Source: Pasteurella dagmatis (lineage in GTDB: Bacteria; Pseudomonadota; Gammaproteobacteria; Enterobacterales; Pasteurellaceae). Taken from it: a DNA stretch of 64,000 bases. Shown one piece after another: positions 20,975 to 32,778 of this stretch. The position numbers and the translations under genes were made by a program. The notes below the pieces were generated by a model. The model searched no databases. It was given only the letters and a program-made list of their open reading frames with translations, and was not told where the DNA came from. How positions within the stretch are numbered: position 1 is the stretch's first letter; every line of letters starts with the position of its first letter. The stretch is taken from assembly GCF_900186835.1 (NCBI RefSeq), contig NZ_LT906448.1, positions 930,001 through 994,000 of the forward strand, written 5' to 3'.

Positions 20975-22288
20975 TTAAATCGCCCAACCACCTACATAGA
21001 ACGCCACTAATGCAACAGCGATCACGATAGTACCGATATTTAATTTTTTATATTCACCAGATACTAAACGACCAATCACTAATGTTGCGAAACCTAACAT
21101 AATGCCAGTTACGATATTTGCAGTTAATACGATAAATACTGCACAAACTAAACCACTCATCGCACCGATGAAATCATTGAAATCTAATTTGCTTACATTG
21201 CTTAACATTAATAAACCTACATACATTAATGCTGGTGCAGTTGCATAACCAGGCACTAAGAATGCTAATGGTTGGAAGAATAACATTAATAGGAATAACA
21301 CACCCACAACGACTGCGGTGATACCTGTTTTACCGCCTGCTGCTGTACCTGCTGCAGATTCAATATACACTGCTGCTGGCGCTGTACCAAAAATACCAGA
21401 GAAAATACTACTTACAGAGTCTGAAGTTAATGCTTTACCACCGTTGATAATTTGACCATCTTTATCTAATAAGTTTGCTTGGCCAGCAACTGCTCGGATT
21501 GTACCTGTTGCATCGAATACAGCTGTCATCACAAGGGCAAATACCACAGGTAAAATAGCAGGTTGTAATGCGCCCATAATATCTAATTGTAAGAATAATG
21601 AATTTTCACCGAAAGTTGGCATTTGGAAAACTTTACCACCAAATTTCACATTTGGATCGAAGATTAAACCTACGATAGTGATCGCAATAATCACCCATAA
21701 GATACCACCTTTTACTTGCATTCTTTCTAAGCCGATAATTAATGCCAAGCCGATTAATGACATTAATACAGGGAATGAAGTGAATTCACCTAATTTCACT
21801 GGTAAACCAGCTTGGTTGCTTACCACTAAACCAACGCCGTTTGCAGCGATTAATAATAAGAATAAACCGATACCGATACCCGCACCATGTGCAATGCTGA
21901 TTGGTAAGTTACGTAAAATCCAAGCACGAACACCTGTTGCAGAAATGAGTGTAAACACAATACCCATTAAGAACACTGCGCCTAATGCCACAGGGATACT
22001 CACTTGTTGACCTAATACTAAGCTGAATGCGGTAAAAGCTGTTAATGAAATCGCACAACCAATCGCCATTGGCACATTTGCCCATAAGCCGATTAGAATA
22101 GAGCCTAAGCCTGCCACTAAACAGGTTGCGATAAATACAGATTCAGCAGGGAAGCCTGCTGCACCCAACATTTTGGGTACAACTATCACAGAGTACACCA
22201 TTGCTAAAAACGTCGTTAGTCCAGCAATCACCTCTTGGCGAACACTTGAACCACGTGTGGTGACTTCAAAATGTTTTTCTAAAGACAT
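20975..22288 (-). CDS. ghxP: Guanine/hypoxanthine permease, GhxP-like (NCS2, AzgA group)
   Basis: This proton-driven inner-membrane purine transporter has 437 residues and about 12-14 hydrophobic segments. Long stretches are nearly the same as E. coli GhxP, for example [29 protein letters not shown]-like ([14 protein letters not shown]) and [19 protein letters not shown]. The GhxP/GhxQ subgroup of the AzgA family takes guanine and hypoxanthine; the adenine transporters PurP and AdeQ are a related branch, so substrate remains an inference. A PurR box lies upstream and supports a role in purine uptake. Confidence 0.88.
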   Translation of the reverse strand: MSLEKHFEVTTRGSSVRQEVIAGLTTFLAMVYSVIVVPKMLGAAGFPAESVFIATCLVAGLGSILIGLWANVPMAIGCAISLTAFTAFSLVLGQQVSIPVALGAVFLMGIVFTLISATGVRAWILRNLPISIAHGAGIGIGLFLLLIAANGVGLVVSNQAGLPVKLGEFTSFPVLMSLIGLALIIGLERMQVKGGILWVIIAITIVGLIFDPNVKFGGKVFQMPTFGENSLFLQLDIMGALQPAILPVVFALVMTAVFDATGTIRAVAGQANLLDKDGQIINGGKALTSDSVSSIFSGIFGTAPAAVYIESAAGTAAGGKTGITAVVVGVLFLLMLFFQPLAFLVPGYATAPALMYVGLLMLSNVSKLDFNDFIGAMSGLVCAVFIVLTANIVTGIMLGFATLVIGRLVSGEYKKLNIGTIVIAVALVAFYVGGWAI

Positions 22289-22354
22289 ATTGTTTCCTTA
22301 AATTAAAATAGTAAAAGTAAAAAATAAGCGCATATTCTACGCTAATTTTTATAA

Positions 22355-22370
22355 TAGTAAACGTTTGCGT
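22355..22370 (-). promoter_or_regulatory. PurR operator upstream of the purine permease gene
   Basis: TAGTAAACGTTTGCGT matches the PurR consensus ANGCAANCGNTTNCNT at all but two defined positions, including the central AACGTTT core. It lies 67-82 bases before the permease start codon. In E. coli ghxP is known to be repressed by PurR with hypoxanthine or guanine, so the same control is likely here. Confidence 0.75.
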
Positions 22371-22508
22371 AAAATGATTAAGATAAAAATTAATATAAAG
22401 GGAATTTATAAGAGAATGTGTAAAATAATGAGGTAAATAAAAAAGGGATCCTTCTCTTTACTTTTTATAGAAAATTCAATTACTCATTCAGCATACTTTG
22501 TCATTATG

Positions 22509-22545
22509 GTATAGATCTTTCACTTACTGCGCAAAAGATCTATAC
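22509..22545. promoter_or_regulatory. 12-bp perfect inverted repeat upstream of galE
   Basis: GTATAGATCTTT at 22509-22520 is repeated in reverse complement at 22534-22545, with a 13-base spacer. It ends 46 bases before the galE ATG. There is no T run, so it looks more like an operator or an mRNA leader hairpin than a terminator. TTGTCA at 22499-22504 could be a -35 element. The rest of the 303-base gap holds the PurR box and no gene. Confidence 0.45.
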
Positions 22546-22591
22546 TAACTATAATTTTCAATCAGATAAACGAAGCAACTAAGGACAAAAT

Positions 22592-23608
22592 ATGGCAATT
22601 CTTGTAACTGGTGGCGCAGGCTATATCGGCTCACATACAGTTGTTGAGCTACTTAATGCAAATAAAGATGTTGTTGTTTTAGATAATCTTTGTAATTCTT
22701 CCCCAAAATCCCTCGAGCGTGTTTCCCAAATCACAGGTAAAACCGTCAAATTCTATCAAGGCGATATTTTAGATACCGCACTTTTACAAAAAATCTTCGC
22801 AGAAAACAAAATTCAATCGGTGATTCACTTCGCTGGGTTAAAAGCCGTTGGTGAGAGTGTGCAAAAACCAGCTGAATACTATATGAACAACGTAACAGGT
22901 TCGCTAGTGTTAATCCAAGAAATGAAAAAAGCAGGTGTGTGGAATTTTGTATTTAGTTCTTCTGCCACAGTTTATGGCGACCCAGAAATTATTCCTATTA
23001 CTGAACATTGCAAAGTCGGCGGCACAACCAACCCTTACGGCACATCAAAATTTATGGTGGAACAAATTTTAACAGACGTTGCTAAAGCAAACCCTGAATT
23101 TAGTATCACTATCTTACGTTACTTCAACCCTGTGGGCGCACACGAAAGTGGCTTAATTGGTGAAGATCCAAACGGTATTCCAAACAACTTATTGCCTTAT
23201 ATCAGCCAAGTAGCTATCGGTAAATTACCACAACTCTCTATTTTTGGTAGCGATTATGATACTCACGACGGCACCGGGGTACGTGATTATATCCACGTTG
23301 TGGATCTTGCTATTGGTCATATTAAAGCGCTTGATCGTCACGAAGGCGATTCTGGTTTACACATTTATAATTTGGGAACGGGCACTGGCTATTCCGTATT
23401 AGATATGGTGAAAGCCTTTGAACAAGCTAACGACATCAAAATTCCTTATAAATTAGTTGATCGTCGCCCTGGTGACATTGCAACCTGTTATTCAGACCCA
23501 AGTTTAGCGAAAAATGAATTAGGTTGGACGGCAGATCGTGGTCTTGAACAAATGATGAAAGATACATGGAAGTGGCAAAAAAATAATCCGAAAGGCTATC
23601 GAGATTAG
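22592..23608 (+). CDS. galE: UDP-glucose 4-epimerase
   Basis: GalE interconverts UDP-glucose and UDP-galactose, supplying galactose for lipooligosaccharide in Pasteurellaceae. The NAD-binding motif [11 protein letters not shown] is at residues 6-16, and the catalytic SSSATVYG and YGTSK (Tyr and Lys) motifs are present. The length of 338 is the same as E. coli GalE. It lies alone from the gal operon, followed after two bases by ampG. An uptake signal is at 22775-22783. Confidence 0.97.
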   Translation: MAILVTGGAGYIGSHTVVELLNANKDVVVLDNLCNSSPKSLERVSQITGKTVKFYQGDILDTALLQKIFAENKIQSVIHFAGLKAVGESVQKPAEYYMNNVTGSLVLIQEMKKAGVWNFVFSSSATVYGDPEIIPITEHCKVGGTTNPYGTSKFMVEQILTDVAKANPEFSITILRYFNPVGAHESGLIGEDPNGIPNNLLPYISQVAIGKLPQLSIFGSDYDTHDGTGVRDYIHVVDLAIGHIKALDRHEGDSGLHIYNLGTGTGYSVLDMVKAFEQANDIKIPYKLVDRRPGDIATCYSDPSLAKNELGWTADRGLEQMMKDTWKWQKNNPKGYRD

Positions 23609-23610
23609 CT

Positions 23611-24894
23611 ATGGAGAATAAACCAACCGTATTATCACAAATATTTAGCCGTAATATGTTACTCTGTATTTTTACAGGGTTCAGTTCTGGTCTACCATTA
23701 TATTTGTTATTCCAAATGGTTCCTGCTTGGTTATCTTCCAATAATGTGGATATAAAAACTATTGGTTTTTTTACTTTGATTGGTTTTCCTTATACTTGGA
23801 AATTTATCATTTCACCACTACTCGACCGTTATTATCCAAACTTTCTTGGCCGTCGCCGTAGCTGGATGTTTATCACTCAAGTAGGATTACTTGCTTTGAT
23901 TGCACTACTTGGTCAATATAACCCAATAGCCAATATCCAAACTGTCGCGCTCATTTCAACGACTATTGCCGTATTTTCTGCTGTGCAAGATATCGTCATA
24001 GATGCTTACCGCCGTGAAATTTTAAGCGATGAAGAACTTGGATTAGGTAACTCTATTCACGTTAATGCTTACCGAATTTCCGGTTTAATCCCCGGTGGTT
24101 TATCTTTAATCCTTGCAGATACACTGCCTTGGAATATCGTATTCATTTTCACTGCGTTGTTTATGATCCCAGGTTTGATTCTTTCGCTCTTCCTAAGCAA
24201 AGAACCAAACGTGCCACAAATTGACCGCTCTTTACCGTTTTATCATACTTTTGCTTTACCATTTAAAGAATTTTTTAACCGTAAAGGTGTTTCTTCTGCC
24301 TTAGTTTTAATTCTCTTTATCTTTTTATATAAATTTGGTGATTCTCTAGCAACATCGTTACAAACTAAATTTATTTTAGATATGGGCTTCAGCAACACTG
24401 ACATAGGAACTGTAGTAAAATTTAACTCACTTTGGGCATCAATTATTTCAGGTATGTTAGGTGGAATTGCGATGCTACGTTTAGGTATCAATCGTTCATT
24501 ATGGTTATTCGGCTTGGTTCAATTAATCACGATTCTCGGTTTTGTATGGATGGCAAGTTACGGCAAATTCGAAACCATTGGTTCATTTGAATTTTTTGTT
24601 TTAACTACTGTGATTATTGGTGAATACATCGGGGTAGGCTTAGGTACAGCAGCGTTTGTTGCATTTATGGCAAAAGAAACCAATCCTCTTTATACTGCCA
24701 CACAATTAGCAATTTTCACGAGTTTAGCTGCAATCCCAAGCAAGATCTTTAGTGCCTTTTCAGGGGTAATTGTCGCTAATTACGGTTACTATACTTTCTT
24801 CTGGATTTGTTTTGTTGCTGCAATTCCAGGTATGTTAATGTTATTTAAAGTAGCACCTTGGTCTGCGAAACCAGAAGTCAAAACTCAAAGCTAG
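23611..24894 (+). CDS. ampG: Muropeptide permease AmpG (MFS)
   Basis: AmpG brings anhydro-muropeptides from the periplasm into the cytoplasm for cell-wall recycling. The protein has 427 residues with about 12 membrane segments. Family features are GFSSGLPLYLL near residue 20, LDRYYPNFLGRRRSW after the third helix, and the aspartate-rich QDIVIDAYRREIL. It is shorter than E. coli AmpG (491), as in Haemophilus. It starts two bases after galE. The variant AAGAGCGGT occurs at 24224-24232. Confidence 0.9.
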   Translation: MENKPTVLSQIFSRNMLLCIFTGFSSGLPLYLLFQMVPAWLSSNNVDIKTIGFFTLIGFPYTWKFIISPLLDRYYPNFLGRRRSWMFITQVGLLALIALLGQYNPIANIQTVALISTTIAVFSAVQDIVIDAYRREILSDEELGLGNSIHVNAYRISGLIPGGLSLILADTLPWNIVFIFTALFMIPGLILSLFLSKEPNVPQIDRSLPFYHTFALPFKEFFNRKGVSSALVLILFIFLYKFGDSLATSLQTKFILDMGFSNTDIGTVVKFNSLWASIISGMLGGIAMLRLGINRSLWLFGLVQLITILGFVWMASYGKFETIGSFEFFVLTTVIIGEYIGVGLGTAAFVAFMAKETNPLYTATQLAIFTSLAAIPSKIFSAFSGVIVANYGYYTFFWICFVAAIPGMLMLFKVAPWSAKPEVKTQS

Positions 24895-24915
24895 GCTTAT
24901 CAGCTGAGTAGTTGA

Positions 24916-25701
<786 letters not shown>

Positions 25702-25720
25702 TTAATTTCCAAATCAACTA

Positions 25721-25750
25721 AAAAAGGCTGTGTCAAACAGCCTTTTTTGT
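25721..25750. terminator. adk terminator, probably bidirectional
   Basis: An 11-bp stem (25721-25731 with 25737-25747) has a five-base loop and flanking A and T runs. It lies between the convergent adk and sucD genes and fits termination on either strand. Confidence 0.85.
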
Positions 25751-25770
25751 TATCTACATAAAAGTGCGGT

Positions 25771-26640
25771 CTATTTTAAAAGCGATTTTAGGGCAGTGCC
25801 GATTTCCGCTAAACTGCGTACAGTTTTCACGCCGGCAGCTTCGAGTGCAGCGAATTTTTCATCTGCCGTACCTTTACCGCCACTGATAATTGCACCTGCG
25901 TGCCCCATACGTTTGCCTTTTGGTGCGGTCACGCCCGCAATGTAACTCACGACGGGTTTAGTGACGTATTCTTTAATAAAGGATGCAGCTTCCTCTTCTG
26001 CAGAACCACCGATTTCTCCGATCATAACAATCGCTTCAGTTTGAGGATCATCTTGGAAAAGTTTTAAAATATCAATAAAGCTTGAACCAGGGATTGGGTC
26101 GCCGCCAATACCTACACAAGTGGATTGACCAAAACCTTCGTCCGTTGTTTGTTTTACTGCTTCATAAGTTAATGTACCTGAACGTGAAACAATACCGATT
26201 TTGCCTTTTTTGTGGATATTACCCGGCATAATTCCGATTTTACATTCTTCAGGAGTAATCACGCCAGGGCAGTTAGGCCCAATCATACGTACACCAGCTT
26301 GAGTTAAGCGTTGTTTCACTTGTAACATATCTAATGTAGGAATACCTTCAGTGATACAAATCACCAATTTAATACCCGCATCAATGGCTTCTAAAATAGC
26401 ATCTTTACAGCCCGGTGCTGGTACATAAATGACAGTTGCTGTTGCACCTGTTGTTTCAACCGCATCACGCACAGTATTAAATACAGGTAAGCCTAAATGC
26501 GTTGTGCCACCTTTACCTGGTGAAACACCACCCACTAATTGCGTGCCATAAGCAAGTGCTTGTTCAGAGTGGAATGTACCTTGACCGCCAGTAAAACCTT
26601 GGCAAATCACTTTTGTATCTTTATTAATTAAAATAGACAT
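25771..26640 (-). CDS. sucD: Succinyl-CoA synthetase alpha subunit
   Basis: SucD, with SucC, couples succinyl-CoA cleavage to nucleotide triphosphate formation in the TCA cycle. The CoA-binding Rossmann motif [14 protein letters not shown] is near residue 17. The phosphohistidine is in [15 protein letters not shown] near residue 245. The length of 289 equals the E. coli subunit. It follows sucC with one base between the stop and start, consistent with a coupled operon. A USS overlaps its 3' flank (25762-25770). Confidence 0.97.
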   Translation of the reverse strand: MSILINKDTKVICQGFTGGQGTFHSEQALAYGTQLVGGVSPGKGGTTHLGLPVFNTVRDAVETTGATATVIYVPAPGCKDAILEAIDAGIKLVICITEGIPTLDMLQVKQRLTQAGVRMIGPNCPGVITPEECKIGIMPGNIHKKGKIGIVSRSGTLTYEAVKQTTDEGFGQSTCVGIGGDPIPGSSFIDILKLFQDDPQTEAIVMIGEIGGSAEEEAASFIKEYVTKPVVSYIAGVTAPKGKRMGHAGAIISGGKGTADEKFAALEAAGVKTVRSLAEIGTALKSLLK

Positions 26641-26641
26641 A

Positions 26642-27808
26642 TTATTTCCCCTCCGCTGCTTTCACTGCTTGAATCGAAGCATCAGTCAAAGTGTTTGCCG
26701 CGATAATATTCACGCCACTGTTTGCTAAAATTTCACGACCTAAAGGCGCATTGTTCCCTTCTAAACGCACAACAACAGGCACATTGACACCCACTTCATT
26801 TACTGCCGCAATAATCCCTTCCGCAATTAAATCACAGCGTACAATACCACCAAAAATATTCACTAACACCGCTTTTACTGCACTATCAGATAAAATAATT
26901 TTGAAGGCTTCTGCTACACGTTCTTTGGTTGCACCACCACCAACATCAAGGAAGTTTGCTGGTTGACCACCGTGTAATTTAATAATATCCATTGTCCCCA
27001 TCGCTAAGCCAGCGCCATTCACCATACAACCGATGTTACCTTCAAGAGCTACATAATTTAATTGATGAGATTCGGCTAGTGCTTCACGAGGATCTTCTTG
27101 GCTTGGGTCTTGCATTGCTTTTAATACTGGCTGACGATATAAGGCATTGCTATCTACCACGATTTTTGCATCTAAACAAAGTAGGTTGCCTTCTTTGGTC
27201 ACGACTAATGGGTTCACCTCTAATAATGCTAAATCTTTTTCCACGAACATTTTCGCTATTTGCACAAAAATATGCGCAAATTGTTTAATTTGGTCGCCTT
27301 TTAAACCTAATTTAAAAGCAAGCTCACGACCTTGATATGGCATTCCGCCTGTTAATGGATCAATCGCCATCTTATGTAATAAGTGCGGTGTTTTTTCTGC
27401 CACTTCTTCGATATTCACCCCACCTTCAGTAGAAACCATAAATACAACACGTTGTGAAGCACGATCAAGCACAGCACCTAAATATAACTCACGCTCAATG
27501 CTCGAGCCTTCTTCCACATAAATTGTGTTTACTGGCTGACCATTGGCATCTGTTTGGAAAGTCACGAGGCGCTTGCCTAGCCATTGGTCTGCAAAGGCTC
27601 GTACTTCTGCTTCATTACGCACTAATTTCACGCCACCTGCTTTACCACGTCCACCTGCATGAACTTGGCATTTTACTACCCAAACATCACCATTGAGTTT
27701 CTTAATCGCATCCGCTGCTTCATTTGCGTTTTTACACGCATAACCTTTGCCAACTGGCAATTGATATTCAGCAAAAATTTGCTTCGCTTGATACTCGTGT
27801 AGATTCAT
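26642..27808 (-). CDS. sucC: Succinyl-CoA synthetase beta subunit
   Basis: SucC carries the ATP-grasp domain that binds nucleotide and the phosphorylation loop. Conserved pieces include [11 protein letters not shown] at the start, [16 protein letters not shown] near residue 46, EVNPLV near 198, and [17 protein letters not shown] near 263. At 388 residues it has the E. coli length. It is separated from sucB by 564 bases, so it may have its own promoter. A USS is at 27381-27389. Confidence 0.97.
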   Translation of the reverse strand: MNLHEYQAKQIFAEYQLPVGKGYACKNANEAADAIKKLNGDVWVVKCQVHAGGRGKAGGVKLVRNEAEVRAFADQWLGKRLVTFQTDANGQPVNTIYVEEGSSIERELYLGAVLDRASQRVVFMVSTEGGVNIEEVAEKTPHLLHKMAIDPLTGGMPYQGRELAFKLGLKGDQIKQFAHIFVQIAKMFVEKDLALLEVNPLVVTKEGNLLCLDAKIVVDSNALYRQPVLKAMQDPSQEDPREALAESHQLNYVALEGNIGCMVNGAGLAMGTMDIIKLHGGQPANFLDVGGGATKERVAEAFKIILSDSAVKAVLVNIFGGIVRCDLIAEGIIAAVNEVGVNVPVVVRLEGNNAPLGREILANSGVNIIAANTLTDASIQAVKAAEGK

Positions 27809-28048
27809 AGCGTTGTATTCCTCATCGTCATATTATCAGCTCGTATTTACAGCTCGCTTTGTTTATTGCAAAATAGCAAAAGTGTCATCATTTCAAGTTA
27901 TCACATTGATTGAATTACTTGTATTGAAAATGCAAGCAAATTTTGCTCCTCTCAGAATCTGAGATAACGGTATAAACCCCTTAATCACCAATACTTGTTT
28001 TGCCTTGTAACAACTTACCTCCAAATTTCACTGTTCGTTCAGTTTCTA

Positions 28049-28230
28049 GCGAACAGTTTTCACAAAAAGAGTAAAATTATTTCCTTTAACAACAGGAAGA
28101 TCTTTATCTTCGTATAATATTCCTACCAATATTTGCTCATTTTCTGTAGAAAAGAAACACTGGCAGACTTATCTAACAGGCAATGTTCCTTCATCAGAGG
28201 AATCTTAAATACATCTTTATAAAACTATTT
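28049..28230 (-). pseudogene. Probable decayed protein-coding remnant between sucC and sucB
   Basis: The 564-base gap (27809-28372) has no intact gene. On the minus strand, one frame is open from about 28225 to 28126 and reads YKDVFKIPLMKEHCLLDKSA; a second frame, 28168-28049, continues with ENEQILVGILYEDKDLPVV and ends in LFVKTVR before a stop. The two frames overlap around 28150, as expected after a single frameshift. Two more stops follow in protein-like sequence. The family was not recognised. The rest of the gap holds a USS and the AAGAGCGGT variant. Confidence 0.35.
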
Positions 28231-28372
28231 TGCTCGTTACAAATGAACAATCTAAATTTCAAGCCAAGAAGCAAAATTACTCATATTATCCTCTTAACAA
28301 ATATTGCAAAGAATGATAAAAGAGCGGTCAATTTTTAAAACTTTTCTAAAAGTAACCGCACTTAGTAGATTA

Positions 28373-29593
28373 TTAAATTTCTAAGAGCAAGCGTGTTGGA
28401 TCCTCAAGTAATTCTTTAATTGCCACTAAAAAACCGACTGACTCACGCCCATCAATTAAGCGGTGATCATATGACAACGCAAGATACATCATCGGACGGA
28501 TAACAACTTCACCATTTACCGCTACGGGGCGATCTTTAATAGCGTGCATACCTAAAATCGCACTTTGTGGTGGGTTAATAATTGGTGTTGACATTAATGA
28601 ACCAAACACGCCGCCGTTAGTAATAGTAAAATTACCACCAGTCAGATCTTCTACAGTTAATTTACCGTCACGACCTTTATCAGCTAGCGCTTTAATTTCT
28701 TTTTCAATATCTGCCATACTTAATTTATCGCAGTTACGTAATACTGGAGTGACCAAGCCTCGTGGAGTTGAAACTGCAATACTAATATCAAAATAGTTGT
28801 GGTAAACGATATCATCACCGTCAATAGAGGCATTCACTTCAGGATAACGTTTTAAGGCCTCAACTACTGCTTTGATATAAAATGACATAAAGCCTAAACG
28901 AGTACCATGTTGTTTTTCAAATTTCTCTCCGTAAACTTTACGCAATTTCATAATTGGTGCCATATCTACTTCATTAAAAGTAGTTAGCATTGCAGTGCTG
29001 TTTTTTGCCTCTAATAAACGCTCTGCAATACGTTTACGTAAACGGGTCATAGGTACACGTTTTTCTTCACGATTACCCACGCTGAAATTTGCTGGTTCTG
29101 CTTCTCTCTCTGTTTTGGTTTGTTGTGCTTTCGATGCTAACACTTTTTCCACATCTTCACGTGTGATTCGCCCACCTACACCTGTACCTTTAATCTCTTC
29201 TGCATTGAGATCGTATTCTGCTATTAAACGGCGTACGCCAGGGCTTACTGAATCAGCACCAACAGATTCGCTACTTAATGTTGCATTATAGCGATCCGCT
29301 GGTGTTGGCTCTTGCGTCGCAACCGTATCTTTAGTCACAGCACCTGCAACAGCAACTGCAGATAGTTTACCTAATAGTTGTTTACTCACCACGGTTGCAC
29401 CTTCTGCTTCAATAATAGTTTCTAATACACCGTCTGATACTGCCGGTACTTCTAAGACAACTTTATCCGTTTCAATTTCAACTAAGATTTCATCACGTTT
29501 TACAGTATCACCCACTTTTTTATGCCAAGTGACCACAGTTGCATCAGCAACGGATTCTGGTAAATCTGGTGTAATAATCTCAAAATTGCTCAT
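28373..29593 (-). CDS. sucB: Dihydrolipoamide succinyltransferase (E2 of 2-oxoglutarate dehydrogenase)
   Basis: SucB is the E2 core of the 2-oxoglutarate dehydrogenase complex. The lipoyl domain is at 1-80 with the lipoylated Lys44 in [11 protein letters not shown] peripheral E3-binding domain follows near 120-155 ([20 protein letters not shown]). The catalytic domain ends with the HxxxDG motif in [15 protein letters not shown]. The 406-residue length matches E. coli (405). It lies 69 bases downstream of sucA. Confidence 0.97.
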   Translation of the reverse strand: MSNFEIITPDLPESVADATVVTWHKKVGDTVKRDEILVEIETDKVVLEVPAVSDGVLETIIEAEGATVVSKQLLGKLSAVAVAGAVTKDTVATQEPTPADRYNATLSSESVGADSVSPGVRRLIAEYDLNAEEIKGTGVGGRITREDVEKVLASKAQQTKTEREAEPANFSVGNREEKRVPMTRLRKRIAERLLEAKNSTAMLTTFNEVDMAPIMKLRKVYGEKFEKQHGTRLGFMSFYIKAVVEALKRYPEVNASIDGDDIVYHNYFDISIAVSTPRGLVTPVLRNCDKLSMADIEKEIKALADKGRDGKLTVEDLTGGNFTITNGGVFGSLMSTPIINPPQSAILGMHAIKDRPVAVNGEVVIRPMMYLALSYDHRLIDGRESVGFLVAIKELLEDPTRLLLEI

Positions 29594-29662
29594 TGTTTTT
29601 TCCTTTTTTCAGGTTTATTTTTCTAAAAAGTGCGGTCATTTTCACCGTACTTTTAGTCTAAA

Positions 29663-32455
29663 TTAAGCTAAAGCCTCTGTGACAAGTGCTGATTGTTGTT
29701 CATTGTGCAATGACATATAACCTACTGCTGGCGATGCTGATGCTGGACGCCCTACATAGCGTAACTTGCCCTGTTCTGGAATTGATGTCACAAAGTTATG
29801 TTGACTACAATACCACGCTCCTTGATTTAACGGTTCTTCTTGACACCATACATAGTCGGTAACATGGCTATAAGGCTCTAAGATTACTTTCATTTCCTCG
29901 TGCGGATATGGATAAAGTTGTTCAATACGAATAATCGCAACATCCGTTTGATTGTTCTTACGACGTTGTTCTAATAAATCGTAATACACTTTGCCAGAGC
30001 ACATCACTACTCGTCTGACTTGTTTCGGATCTAACGCATCGACTTCAGGGATCACATTTTGGAACTTACCATTAATTAGCTCATCCATTGATGACACTGC
30101 TAATGGATGACGTAACAAGGATTTTGGTGAAATCACCACTAATGGACGGCGCACTTTACGTAACATTTGACGACGTAGTAAGTGATAAATTTGTGCAGGC
30201 GTTGAAGGTACACAGACTTGCATATTTTGTTGTGCACAAAGCTGTAAATAACGCTCTAAACGAGCAGATGAATGCTCTGGACCTTGACCTTCATAACCAT
30301 GTGGTAACAACATCACTAAACCACACATCCTGCCCCATTTTTGCTCCCCCGAGCTGATAAACTGATCCATAACGACTTGTGCGCAGTTTGCGAAGTCACC
30401 AAACTGAGCCTCCCAAATGGTTAATGTTTTTGGATCCGTTGTCGCATAGCCATATTCAAAGGCTAATACCGCATTTTCAGTCAATACAGAGTCCCAAACT
30501 TCAAAACGACCTTGTGAACCGTGTAAATTAGCTAATGGAATATAAAGCGTTGCATCTTTTTGGCTGTGTAATACAGAATGACGATGGAAGAATGTACCAC
30601 GTCCCGCATCTTCACCAGATAAACGCACATGATATCCTTCATCTAACAAAGTAGCATAAGCCATTGTTTCTGCCATCCCCCAATCAAAAAGTTTTTCACC
30701 TTTTGCCATTAAAGTGCGGTCAGAATAAATTTTATTTACACGTGAATGCAATTCATGATGTACCGGATATTCACATACTTTATTGGCTAATCCTTTAAAG
30801 CGTTCTGCATCAAATTTGCTTTCATATTCACACCATTCACGACTGAGGTATTTCGTCCAGTTTTTTGCAGTCAGATCCATTTCCCGCCACTCAGACACGA
30901 CACAATCACCTCGATCTAAGGCGTCACGATAATTATTGAGCAGTTCAGTAGCATCCTCGTCTTTGATCACACCTTGAGCCACTAAGCGATCTGCATATAC
31001 TTTACGTGGTGTAGGATGTTTTTTGATACGATCATACATTAGTGGTTGGGTAGCTGATGGCTCATCCGCTTCATTATGACCATGGCGACGATAAGAGACT
31101 AAATCAATGAAAATATCACGTTTAAATAAAGTGCGATATTCCACAGCCATACGAGCGGCATAAGCAACAGCTTCAGGATCATCACCATTAACATGAATCA
31201 CTGGTGCCTCGATCATTTTGGCGATATCAGTACAGTATTCTGTTGAACGAGTGTCATTTGGGTTTGAAGTAGTAAAACCGATTTGATTGTTAATCACAAC
31301 ACGTATTGTACCACCTACACTGTAACCACGAGTGCCTGACATATTTAAGGTTTCTTGTACTACACCTTGTCCAATTACGGCTGAGTCACCGTGGACAGTC
31401 ACTGGCAATACTCTGGCTTTTTCATGATCGTTAATGCGCTTTTGTCTTGCTCTAACTGAACCAATAACCACTGGACTAACGATTTCTAAGTGAGATGGAT
31501 TGAAAGCAAGCACTAAATGCACAATACCATCATCTGTCATAAAGTCAGAAGAAAAACCTTGGTGATATTTTACGTCTCCTGTACCATTCCCGTGGTGTTT
31601 GCCCGCAAATTCATCAAATAATTCTGAAGGTTTCTTACCTAATACGTTGACTAACATATTTAAGCGACCACGGTGTGCCATGCCCATTGCGATTTCGTCA
31701 ATACCATTACGTTTACCATGACGAATAATTTCTTTCATTAAAAGGATAAAAGCATCACTACCTTCTAATGAAAAACGTTTTGCACCAGGGAACTTAGCAC
31801 CTAAATAACGTTCTAAACCATCTGCTGCAGTCAATTCTTCTAGAAATTTCAATTGTTCTTTTTTATTGAAAGATTGAGTTAGGCGAGATTCTAATTTATT
31901 TTGTAGCCATGTTCTTGCTTCCACATCATTGACATGCATAAATTCAAGACCAATCGTGCCACAATAGGTTTTCTTTAATAAATCGGTTAAATCACGTAAT
32001 GAAATTTTATCTTTATTTGCGACTTTACCGCCAACATCAAACACCTCATCAAGATCACTGTCATCAAAACCGTGGTATTTATAATCTAAAGTTGGCGCCT
32101 CCATTCGTTGCCACATATTCAGCGGATCAAGATTAGCGTGTAAATGTCCACGATTGCGATGAGCATTCACAAATTGGAGGAGTTTTACTAATCTTGCACT
32201 GACATTTGGATCAATGACACCGACTCCATTTGGAGAGTTATCACGAGCGAGTCGTTTAAAATAATCACGGACTTGAGAGTGGGGCTGTTCTACTTCAACT
32301 GTTTTTGGAAGGGAGTTAAAAATATCTTGCCAACTGGCATCAACCGATTCGGGATCTCGCAGGTAATCTTCATAAAGCTCTTCGATGTAAGTCTGGTTAA
32401 TACCACCTAAAGCGCTTGAATTTAGCCATTCGCTAATTGAGTTTTTTTGTTGCAT
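29663..32455 (-). CDS. sucA: 2-oxoglutarate dehydrogenase E1 component
   Basis: SucA is the thiamine diphosphate-dependent E1 enzyme that decarboxylates 2-oxoglutarate. The start at 32455 gives 930 residues (E. coli 933) and begins MQQKNSISEWLNSS; an upstream in-frame start at 32503 adds 16 unlikely residues. The family motifs MGMAHRGRLNMLVN, VHGDSAVIGQGVVQETLN, YRRHGHNEADEP and QGPEHSSARLER are all present. It leads the minus-strand suc genes and is divergent from gltA. A USS is at 30712-30720. Confidence 0.97.
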   Translation of the reverse strand: MQQKNSISEWLNSSALGGINQTYIEELYEDYLRDPESVDASWQDIFNSLPKTVEVEQPHSQVRDYFKRLARDNSPNGVGVIDPNVSARLVKLLQFVNAHRNRGHLHANLDPLNMWQRMEAPTLDYKYHGFDDSDLDEVFDVGGKVANKDKISLRDLTDLLKKTYCGTIGLEFMHVNDVEARTWLQNKLESRLTQSFNKKEQLKFLEELTAADGLERYLGAKFPGAKRFSLEGSDAFILLMKEIIRHGKRNGIDEIAMGMAHRGRLNMLVNVLGKKPSELFDEFAGKHHGNGTGDVKYHQGFSSDFMTDDGIVHLVLAFNPSHLEIVSPVVIGSVRARQKRINDHEKARVLPVTVHGDSAVIGQGVVQETLNMSGTRGYSVGGTIRVVINNQIGFTTSNPNDTRSTEYCTDIAKMIEAPVIHVNGDDPEAVAYAARMAVEYRTLFKRDIFIDLVSYRRHGHNEADEPSATQPLMYDRIKKHPTPRKVYADRLVAQGVIKDEDATELLNNYRDALDRGDCVVSEWREMDLTAKNWTKYLSREWCEYESKFDAERFKGLANKVCEYPVHHELHSRVNKIYSDRTLMAKGEKLFDWGMAETMAYATLLDEGYHVRLSGEDAGRGTFFHRHSVLHSQKDATLYIPLANLHGSQGRFEVWDSVLTENAVLAFEYGYATTDPKTLTIWEAQFGDFANCAQVVMDQFISSGEQKWGRMCGLVMLLPHGYEGQGPEHSSARLERYLQLCAQQNMQVCVPSTPAQIYHLLRRQMLRKVRRPLVVISPKSLLRHPLAVSSMDELINGKFQNVIPEVDALDPKQVRRVVMCSGKVYYDLLEQRRKNNQTDVAIIRIEQLYPYPHEEMKVILEPYSHVTDYVWCQEEPLNQGAWYCSQHNFVTSIPEQGKLRYVGRPASASPAVGYMSLHNEQQSALVTEALA

Positions 32456-32778
32456 TATGTCCACCTGAGATAAGTACTTGATAACAATAATAGCGAAAAT
32501 CACCTTTGCTATTATACAGAGGATTTACCAATAATAACTTCTTCTTTTTTCAATCATGCCTTTATATGATTAAAAAACAATTCACTCCAATAAGCAATAA
32601 CATTATGTAACATTGCATTAACATTTTTGCTATTTTTTGATCTCTGTCTCACTTTCAAAAAATAACAATTTATTTACATTTTTTTTTCTTCATAATAAAG
32701 ACACTCAACAAATTTAAGGTTATATTGTTTAAAAATGCGATAAAAAAACACACAACTCACTAAAATAAGGATGAACTT
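32456..32778. promoter_or_regulatory. Divergent sucA-gltA control region
   Basis: This 323-base very AT-rich gap must hold promoters for both sucA and gltA. A TTATATTG box near 32720 could be the gltA -10. A TGTAAC...TTAACA stretch near 32605-32630 is reminiscent of ArcA-type sites, but I cannot support a specific call. No gene, terminator or USS was seen. Confidence 0.4.

Noticed and set aside
32640-32665. CRP-like site TTTGATCTCTGTCTCACT in the sucA-gltA region
   Set aside because: The spacer between the half-sites is eight rather than six bases and the left half is incomplete.
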